DNA of 40,853 bases from Parabacteroides distasonis (GTDB lineage Bacteria; Bacteroidota; Bacteroidia; Bacteroidales; Tannerellaceae). A model generated the notes under the pieces. That model had not been told where the DNA came from. It made no database searches and worked only from the letters and a program-made list of their open reading frames with translations. Both the position numbers and the translations under genes were made by a program. The stretch spans positions 1 through 40,853 of the forward strand of contig SUXM01000023.1 in assembly GCA_015060925.1 (NCBI GenBank), read 5' to 3'. The stretch's first letter is position 1, and each line of letters starts with the position of its first letter. Shown here in pieces: positions 36,622 to 40,853 of this stretch.

Positions 36622-36690
36622 ACCTCGGATGTAATTGAAAATACCTCGGAGGTAATCCCAACTTAAGTCCGATGTAATTTTCAATACCTT
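36622..36690. repeat. Cluster of TCSGATGTAATT-like short repeats
   Basis: Three related units follow hairpin B: ACCTCGGATGTAATTGAAAA, TACCTCGGAGGTAATCC and AAGTCCGATGTAATTTTCAA. The second holds a TACCTC/GAGGTA palindrome. The third is nearly the same as the unit at about 13780-13795 (AAGTCCGATGTAGTTTTTG). Confidence 0.7.
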
Positions 36691-36864
36691 TAATTGATAT
36701 TTTTTCTGCTATCTTTTCAATCATACCCGATACCCAACCAAACCATCAACTATACCAAAACGGCTATACTTTTATTATAATTAATCTTCATGTTTATTCT
36801 TTTTGTGGACATTTTGTTGACAAATAAGCGTTATTTAACTGAGAACCAATAATATATATATATC

Positions 36865-36917
36865 CGAAATTATTCCGAATAATTTTTAGTTAAATAAAAA
36901 ACTTCCAAATAACTTTG
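36865..36917 (+). promoter_or_regulatory. NVEALA-1 promoter with upstream element
   Basis: CGAAATTATTCCGA (36865-36878) is followed by TTTTTAGT (36883-36890) as a -33-like box, a 19-nt spacer and TAACTTTG (36910-36917), an exact -7 match. The same element, box and 19-nt spacing occur at 40061-40112 before the second copy. Confidence 0.7.
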
Positions 36918-36975
36918 CAAAGTCCGCTTATCTTGAAAACAATTTAATTACAAATTATAAACAAATTAAAAGAGT

Positions 36976-37206
36976 ATGATCAAGAAAATGTTGAAAGTCA
37001 CAGTTGCATTGGTCTGCACGGGCGGCATGTATCTGTTTACCCGTTCTTCTCAGTCGCAACCGTTAACCGATTTGACAAAAGCGAACATTGAAGCATTGGC
37101 ACAAGGGGAACAATTTAATGAAACTTTCATTTGTTTAGGAAGTGGGAATGTAGAGTGTAACGGTTCATTTGTCCAATATAAAATTTCAGGATATCATTTG
37201 AAGTAA
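36976..37206 (+). CDS. NVEALA-type exported micro-protein, copy 1 (NVEALA-1)
   Basis: A 76-aa protein of the Bacteroidales NVEALA family. The N-terminus is basic (IKKMLK), then a hydrophobic segment (VTVALVCTGGMYLF) that could be a signal or membrane anchor. LTDLTKANIEALAQGE carries the family motif, here NIEALA (37-42). A short tail follows with two Cys (C53 and C61, in ICLGSGNVECNGSF). The layout looks like a conserved leader plus a variable core, but processing is not shown. Function of the family is unknown. The gene has its own promoter and a conserved 3' hairpin, and it is nearly duplicated at 40155-40385. Confidence 0.85.
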   Translation: MIKKMLKVTVALVCTGGMYLFTRSSQSQPLTDLTKANIEALAQGEQFNETFICLGSGNVECNGSFVQYKISGYHLK

Positions 37207-37226
37207 CAAGATAAGGGAGAAAAGAA

Positions 37227-37271
37227 AGGAGTTTCTGTAAGTCTGTTCCACCGTTCTCAACAGAAACTCCT
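37227..37271 (+). repeat. 3' hairpin of NVEALA-1
   Basis: AGGAGTTTCTGT (37227-37238) and ACAGAAACTCCT (37260-37271) form a perfect 12-bp stem with a 21-nt loop. There is no T run after it, so it may not be a simple terminator. The second copy keeps the stem at 40426-40450. Confidence 0.8.
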
Positions 37272-37437
37272 GAAAATCTCCTCAGTGATTCACATCTAAA
37301 AAAGGAGGTACGGCAAAAATAGGTAATAAACAGCAAACAAAAAAGGAATGATGTATCCTTATTCTGAAAAGTGAAGAATAGTAACTTTTGAGGATGAACA
37401 CATAAAAAACAAACATTTATAAAAAATCAATTGAAAT

Positions 37438-37665
37438 ATGAAGAAAAAAGTAATTACTTTGGTTGCTGTGTGTATTATAGCTTTGGGAGTATATTGGAAT
37501 ATGAACCAAAATAAAGAGAAATCTTTCTTGAATTGTTTAACATTAGAAAATGTAGAAGCTATTGCTGCTTGTGAAGTTGGTTATGGTGGAAGCTGTTGGT
37601 TAAATGAATATAATCTTTTAGATTGTTGTACTCATGGGGGATTAGGATGTGCTCCTTGTGATTAA
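37438..37665 (+). CDS. NVEALA-type exported micro-protein with six-Cys tail (NVEALA-2)
   Basis: A 75-aa NVEALA-family protein, distinct from NVEALA-1. A basic start (MKKK) is followed by the hydrophobic segment VITLVAVCIIALGVYW, then LTLENVEAIA with the motif NVEAIA (38-43). The 32-residue tail holds six Cys (45, 53, 63, 64, 71, 74) and many Gly, which would suit a small disulfide-bonded or modified peptide. Only a loose -7-like TAACTTTTG (37382-37390) precedes it. It lies 70 bp ahead of the DUF4221-type lipoprotein on the same strand, with a hairpin between. The sequence is AT-rich. Confidence 0.82.
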   Translation: MKKKVITLVAVCIIALGVYWNMNQNKEKSFLNCLTLENVEAIAACEVGYGGSCWLNEYNLLDCCTHGGLGCAPCD

Positions 37666-37679
37666 TTTGTAATGAAACA

Positions 37680-37725
37680 GAATAGCTTAAGTACTTTTAT
37701 AAGTTTTGAGCTATTCTATTTTAAT
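37680..37725 (+). terminator. Hairpin between NVEALA-2 and the lipoprotein gene
   Basis: GAATAGCTTAAG (37680-37691) pairs with the stretch at 37705-37716 (ending GAGCTATTC) with G-U pairs, and is followed by the T-rich TATTTTAAT. It would end or reduce transcription from NVEALA-2 into the lipoprotein gene, possibly as an attenuator setting their ratio. Confidence 0.7.
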
Positions 37726-37735
37726 GTTATTTTGT

Positions 37736-38890
37736 ATGAAAACACAATTAATTATATTAATCTCATTTATAAGTTTTGTTTTATTTTCATCTTGCAAACA
37801 AAATTTCTCTTCTTATGATTATAAATTAAATAAAGCAGGTGAAGAAATAGCTTTTGCATTGGATGAAGATACAAAATCATTTTCACGAGCGACTTTTCTA
37901 TATACTGATAACGAAGGAAAGGAATACTTGACTTTTCAGAATAATTTTATGAATGATCTTATTTTTTATGATTTTGAAACTCGAAAGTTTGCTTTTAGAA
38001 TGAAACCTGAAATGGATGGAAAAAATGGAATTGGGAAAATGTTTGGTTATTATATAGCTGGTTGGGACAGTATTTATCTGACAAATAATGAAATAGAAGA
38101 AATTGCGATTATAGATACAGCATGTATATTAAAAGAACAGTTGGTCTATAATAAAACGATTGATGATATATCTTTGACAAGATCCCCTGCTTTTTCTTAT
38201 TATTATCGTCCTATGTATAAAATAGAAAATAAACTTTATGTAGTTTCAAGTTGTAACCGTAAATCAAAAGTTAATCCGATTAGTTTTACTATTGATTTAG
38301 AAACAAAGGAGGTAAAACATCTTCCATTTGAATATCCTAAATTACAAATAAAAATGAATCCTGCTAAAACTGCAGGTATAGAAAATCGTCTTAGTCGAGT
38401 ATTTGATGGAGAAAAGTTTATCTATTCTTTTTCTTACGAAGAAGATATTTATATAGCTTCTATTGATCACAAAATGGTTACAAGTAAAAAGGTTAAAAGT
38501 AAATATATAAAAGAGGTAAAGCCTGTGGATGATTATGGAAATTTTACGATAAAAGATATGTGTGAACATGCTGAATATGGGAATCTTTTATATGATCAAT
38601 ATAGAAAAGTTTATTACCGTATTGTTTTTCCTCAAACAGAAATCTTAAAAAGGTTAAATGATAGAGAATATTTGGATTTGATGCACTATGGTCGGAAATG
38701 CTTTTCAATTATCATTTTAGATGCAGATTTTAATATCATAGGTGAAACTCTTTTCCCTGATTATACTTATAATCCAACGATGGCATTTATTCGAGAAGAT
38801 GGTTTATATTTGTCTGCCAGTCATGCTTTCAATGAGAATTATTCTGATGATTGGTTGAAATTTCAGCGGTTTGAGTTAGTCAAAGAGTAA
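37736..38890 (+). CDS. DUF4221-type beta-propeller lipoprotein (copy 2)
   Basis: A 384-aa predicted lipoprotein (lipobox LFSSC, Cys20) from ATG 37736; the frame is open further upstream to 37706, but that would remove the clean signal peptide. It matches copy 1 (12475-13614) along its whole length: FLYTDNEGKEYLTFQNNF, ISFTIDLETKEVKHLPFEY, IYSFSYEEDIYIASIDH and PDYTYNPTMAFIREDGLYL. Repeated beta-rich units suggest a six-bladed propeller. No catalytic motif is seen. It follows NVEALA-2 closely, so a link with the peptide (binding, export or immunity) is a fair guess but untested. More AT-rich than copy 1. Confidence 0.75.
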   Translation: MKTQLIILISFISFVLFSSCKQNFSSYDYKLNKAGEEIAFALDEDTKSFSRATFLYTDNEGKEYLTFQNNFMNDLIFYDFETRKFAFRMKPEMDGKNGIGKMFGYYIAGWDSIYLTNNEIEEIAIIDTACILKEQLVYNKTIDDISLTRSPAFSYYYRPMYKIENKLYVVSSCNRKSKVNPISFTIDLETKEVKHLPFEYPKLQIKMNPAKTAGIENRLSRVFDGEKFIYSFSYEEDIYIASIDHKMVTSKKVKSKYIKEVKPVDDYGNFTIKDMCEHAEYGNLLYDQYRKVYYRIVFPQTEILKRLNDREYLDLMHYGRKCFSIIILDADFNIIGETLFPDYTYNPTMAFIREDGLYLSASHAFNENYSDDWLKFQRFELVKE

Positions 38891-38917
38891 TCTTGTTCTG
38901 TTTTCTCTGTTTCTTAA

Positions 38918-38947
38918 TTGTATATATAAATTAAACCGCTATATTTG
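38918..38947 (+). promoter_or_regulatory. Promoter of the Rpn-like gene
   Basis: TTG (38918-38920), a 19-nt spacer and TATATTTG (38940-38947) match the Bacteroidota -33/-7 layout. The ATG is at 39020, giving a 5' leader of roughly 65 nt. Confidence 0.65.
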
Positions 38948-39019
38948 TTACATATCTTCTTCTTTTAAAGAGAGGATAGAAGAAACTTAATTATTCATTA
39001 AAATACCAAAGCAATCACT

Positions 39020-39913
39020 ATGAAAGAGGTGAAGTTTATCGATCCGAAATCGGATTATGGCTTTAAGGTGCTGTTTGGCACAGTGGCAAACAAAGAGTTG
39101 ACAATCGGTTTTCTGAACAGTCTCTTGGACAAACAAATCAAGGACATTACGTTTCAGAATGTCGAGATGTGGGGAGAGAACAGCGGAAATACGAAAGTAA
39201 TCTTTGACTTTTTTTGTGAAACGGAGGATGGAGAGTGTTTCATCGTGGAGATCCAGAAGAAAAAACAGCAGTATTTTTCAGATCGGGTTTTGTATTATGC
39301 CTCTTTTGTCATTCAACGACAGGCACAGATGGAACGGAAACGTATCCAAACAGTATTTGGAAAAGGAAAGAAGCGTTGGGAATACCGGTTTAGTAAAGTA
39401 TATGTGGTCTGTTTCTTGGATTTCATCATGGATGCCCGTTACCCGGATAAATACCGTTGGGACATTGTCCGCATGGATCGAGAGTTGAAGGAACCGTTTA
39501 GTGACACACTGAATGAAATCTATTTGGAGCTGCCGAAGTTTAAGTTGGATTTTTCGGCTTGCGATACACCTTACAAGAAATTTTTATACATATTAAATCA
39601 TGTTGAGATTATGGGAGAGATACCAAAACATATTTGGGAGAATGATAACTTTTTGAAGAAGTTAAAGAGTGCGGTCGAGGTAGAACGGATGAGTTTGGAC
39701 GAGCGTTTGGCCTACGAATTGAGTTTATCGGTTGAACGAGATTGGTATGCCTGCATGGAATATCGCTATGAAGAAGGTGTAGAGAAAGGAAAGCAAGAAG
39801 GGAAACTTGAAGGTTTATACCAAACCGCCACCAACATGAAAAAGAGTGGTATTGATTTGCAAACAATTGTGAATTGTACAGGCTTAACTTTAGAAGAGGT
39901 AGAGAAGTTGTAA
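39020..39913 (+). CDS. Rpn-family PD-(D/E)XK nuclease (transposase-like)
   Basis: A 297-aa protein of the Rpn/PDDEXK_2 group, once annotated as transposases and shown in E. coli to promote RecA-independent recombination. It begins FIDPKSDYGFKVLFG, the family's start. The nuclease core has D63 (VIFDFFCETEDG) and the VEIQ strand (E77, Q79), the usual DxnExQ form. The C-terminus has a short charged repeat (EEGVEKGKQEGKLEG) and a terminal small helical segment (GLTLEEVEKL). No inverted repeats flank it, so it is not an insertion sequence. Its G+C is closer to that of housekeeping genes than to the AT-rich neighbours. It separates the two NVEALA modules. Confidence 0.88.
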   Translation: MKEVKFIDPKSDYGFKVLFGTVANKELTIGFLNSLLDKQIKDITFQNVEMWGENSGNTKVIFDFFCETEDGECFIVEIQKKKQQYFSDRVLYYASFVIQRQAQMERKRIQTVFGKGKKRWEYRFSKVYVVCFLDFIMDARYPDKYRWDIVRMDRELKEPFSDTLNEIYLELPKFKLDFSACDTPYKKFLYILNHVEIMGEIPKHIWENDNFLKKLKSAVEVERMSLDERLAYELSLSVERDWYACMEYRYEEGVEKGKQEGKLEGLYQTATNMKKSGIDLQTIVNCTGLTLEEVEKL

Positions 39914-39933
39914 GTAGAAGTAAAGAATAAGAG

Positions 39934-39974
39934 AAAAACGAGTGATTGTATTCGGTTTGATTACTCGTTTTTTT
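39934..39974 (+). terminator. Terminator after the Rpn-like gene
   Basis: AAAAACGAGT (39934-39943) and ACTCGTTTTT (39963-39972) form a hairpin with A and T tracts. Confidence 0.88.
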
Positions 39975-40060
39975 GTTTAAAAAATATAAAGTATTTATGT
40001 AAATATTTTGTCAATGCTATAGGTGTTATCTATTTGATAAATAGTTTTATATTATTTTTT

Positions 40061-40112
40061 CGAAATTATTCCGACTTTTTTTACTGAAATAAGAGATGAA
40101 AAAATACTTTTG
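40061..40112 (+). promoter_or_regulatory. NVEALA-1' promoter with the same upstream element
   Basis: CGAAATTATTCCGA (40061-40074), TTTTTACT (40078-40085), a 19-nt spacer and TACTTTTG (40105-40112) repeat the layout seen before NVEALA-1. Confidence 0.7.
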
Positions 40113-40154
40113 CATTGAAAATAATTCGGGCACAAATATATAAAAATGAAAAGT

Positions 40155-40385
40155 ATGATTAAAAAAATGTTGAGAATCACAGTTGCATTGGTCTGCATGG
40201 GCGGCATGTATCTGTTTACCCGTTCTTCTCAGTCGCAACCGTTAACCGATTTGACAAAAGCAAACATCGAAGCATTAGCACAGGAGGAACAATTTAATGA
40301 AAATTTTATTTGTTTAGGAAGTGGGAATGTGGAGTGTAACGGTTCGTTTGCCCAATATAAAATTTTAGGATATCATTTGAAGTAA
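40155..40385 (+). CDS. NVEALA-type exported micro-protein, second copy of NVEALA-1
   Basis: A 76-aa protein that differs from NVEALA-1 at only nine or so residues. It has the same basic and hydrophobic leader, the same DLTKANIEALA motif, and the same two-Cys tail (FICLGSGNVECNGSFAQYK). The start ATG 40155 is the counterpart of that used in copy 1; an in-frame ATG at 40146 would add MKS. DNA identity with copy 1 is about 93% over roughly 296 bp by hand count, continuing through the stop into the 3' hairpin. It is followed by a propeller lipoprotein gene of a different family than copy 1's neighbour. Confidence 0.85.
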   Translation: MIKKMLRITVALVCMGGMYLFTRSSQSQPLTDLTKANIEALAQEEQFNENFICLGSGNVECNGSFAQYKILGYHLK

Positions 40386-40425
40386 CAAGATAAGGGAGAA
40401 AAGAAAGGAGTTTCTGCAAGTCTGT

Positions 40426-40450
40426 TCTACCGTCCTCTACAGAAACTTCT
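40426..40450 (+). repeat. 3' hairpin of the second NVEALA-1 copy
   Basis: AGGAGTTTCTG (40426-40436) pairs with CAGAAACTTCT (40440-40450 region); the single change from copy 1 in the stem (C to T) leaves a G-U pair, so pairing is kept while loop bases differ. Confidence 0.7.
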
Positions 40451-40491
40451 TGGTAATATTTAAATTAAAAATAGAATAAAAGGGAATGTGT

Positions 40492-40499
40492 TATATTTG
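40492..40499 (+). promoter_or_regulatory. -7 promoter box for the TolB-like propeller lipoprotein
   Basis: TATATTTG matches TAnnTTTG exactly, about 37 nt before the ATG at 40537; no clear -33 box. Confidence 0.5.
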
Positions 40500-40536
40500 A
40501 AAAATTATGGCATATTCTCCTAAATAACGATTATTT

Positions 40537-40853
40537 ATGAATAAAACTTTTTATTTCTTACTTCTTATAATTTTGATAGGTTGTGTATCAAAAAATGACA
40601 TAGAAAAATATCAAGGTAGTAGAAATAATATCGTAAATGTTAAAACTGAAGTCAAAGAAATTGTGATAGACGAAGTTTTGATAGGATCTTTAGTCCGTTT
40701 AGATATATTAAATGATTGGTTGATTATTCATGATTGTGCTTCTTTAGATACGTTGATTCATGTTTTTGATAAAAATAATTTTACCCGTGTAGGTAAGACT
40801 GCGATTCGTGGAGAAGGTCCAAAGGAAATTACCAATATGGGAAATATTATTAT
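40537..40853 (+). CDS. TolB-like six-bladed propeller lipoprotein, 3' end missing
   Basis: The frame opens at ATG 40537 and is still open at the window end, giving 105 visible residues. The N-terminus is a lipoprotein signal (NKTFYFLLLIILIGC, Cys16). The following strands (GSLVRLDILNDWLIIHDC, then LIHVFDKNNFTRVGK) and the motif RGEGPKEITNMGNI match the first blade of Bacteroidales TolB-like/BF3164-type six-bladed propeller lipoproteins, which share a GxGPxE motif. It is distinct from the DUF4221-type lipoproteins. It follows the second NVEALA-1 copy by 151 nt. Family call is fairly good; role unknown. Confidence 0.7.
   Translation, partial: MNKTFYFLLLIILIGCVSKNDIEKYQGSRNNIVNVKTEVKEIVIDEVLIGSLVRLDILNDWLIIHDCASLDTLIHVFDKNNFTRVGKTAIRGEGPKEITNMGNII

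Larger units (their letters stand above)
36439..36975. other. 537-bp gene-free region before the NVEALA cassette
   Basis: No coding sequence is supported here. In order it holds the DPP7 terminator (36503-36545), a 17-bp hairpin (36568-36621), a cluster of short TCGGATGTAATT-like repeats (36622-36690), an AT-rich stretch with a short TA run near 36851, and the NVEALA-1 promoter with its upstream element (36865-36917). Confidence 0.8.

Noticed and set aside
36851-36862. Short TA repeat upstream of NVEALA-1
   Set aside because: Only a few units in an AT-rich region; not a convincing phase-variable tract.
37382-37390. TAACTTTTG as a -7 box for NVEALA-2
   Set aside because: It has three bases between TA and TTTG, not two, and no -33 partner; too weak to list as a promoter.
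39020-39913. Rpn gene as an insertion sequence
   Set aside because: No terminal inverted repeats or target-site duplication seen; it is a stand-alone nuclease gene.

Overview
This is a chromosomal window from a member of the Bacteroidales. The signs are Bacteroidota-type promoters (-7 box TAnnTTTG, little Shine-Dalgarno), Mfa-like fimbrillin, S46 dipeptidyl-peptidase, C10 protease with a T9SS-like tail, NVEALA peptides and six-bladed propeller lipoproteins. Parabacteroides/Tannerellaceae or a near relative is my best guess; the genus is inference. I saw no rRNA, tRNA, CRISPR array, prophage or classical insertion sequence.

Layout. 1-885: 3' part of a C10 cysteine protease. 984-3620: mutS. 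3789-6699: gadB-gadC acid-resistance/GABA operon. 6752-8958 (minus): fimbrillin-like lipoprotein and ychF. 9146-12251: operon of a DUF1349 protein, a patatin phospholipase and a DUF1080-PHP lipoprotein. 12475-13614: orphan DUF4221-type propeller lipoprotein. 13813-16638 (minus): polA, divergent from a polyprenyl diphosphate synthase (16738-17715). 17727-27939 (minus): a long housekeeping run, spmAB-like, ybeY, degenerate M23 protein, MA-type metallopeptidase, mnmG, uvrC, dtd, MazG-like, deoC and an M50 protease. 28032-30302: 2-hydroxyacid dehydrogenase, AlkD-like glycosylase and LOG-like hydrolase, overlapping. 30364-36438: ruvB, flippase, DUF389 protein and DPP7, closely spaced.

The accessory part is 36439-40853. 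It opens with a long hairpin and short repeats that resemble the intergenic region at 13650-13795. Two modules follow, each pairing a secreted NVEALA micro-protein with a propeller lipoprotein: NVEALA-1, NVEALA-2 and a DUF4221 lipoprotein; then an Rpn-type nuclease; then a second copy of NVEALA-1 and a TolB-like propeller lipoprotein that runs off the window. The two NVEALA-1 genes are about 93% identical over roughly 296 bp. They share a promoter layout, an upstream 14-bp element and a 3' hairpin. This is the best candidate for an undescribed system: small exported Cys-containing peptides under common control, paired with surface or periplasmic lipoproteins.

A near-perfect ParB-binding (parS) site lies between mnmG and uvrC (22473-22488), which suggests the window is near the chromosomal replication origin. 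Functions come from motif recognition by eye; no database search was run.
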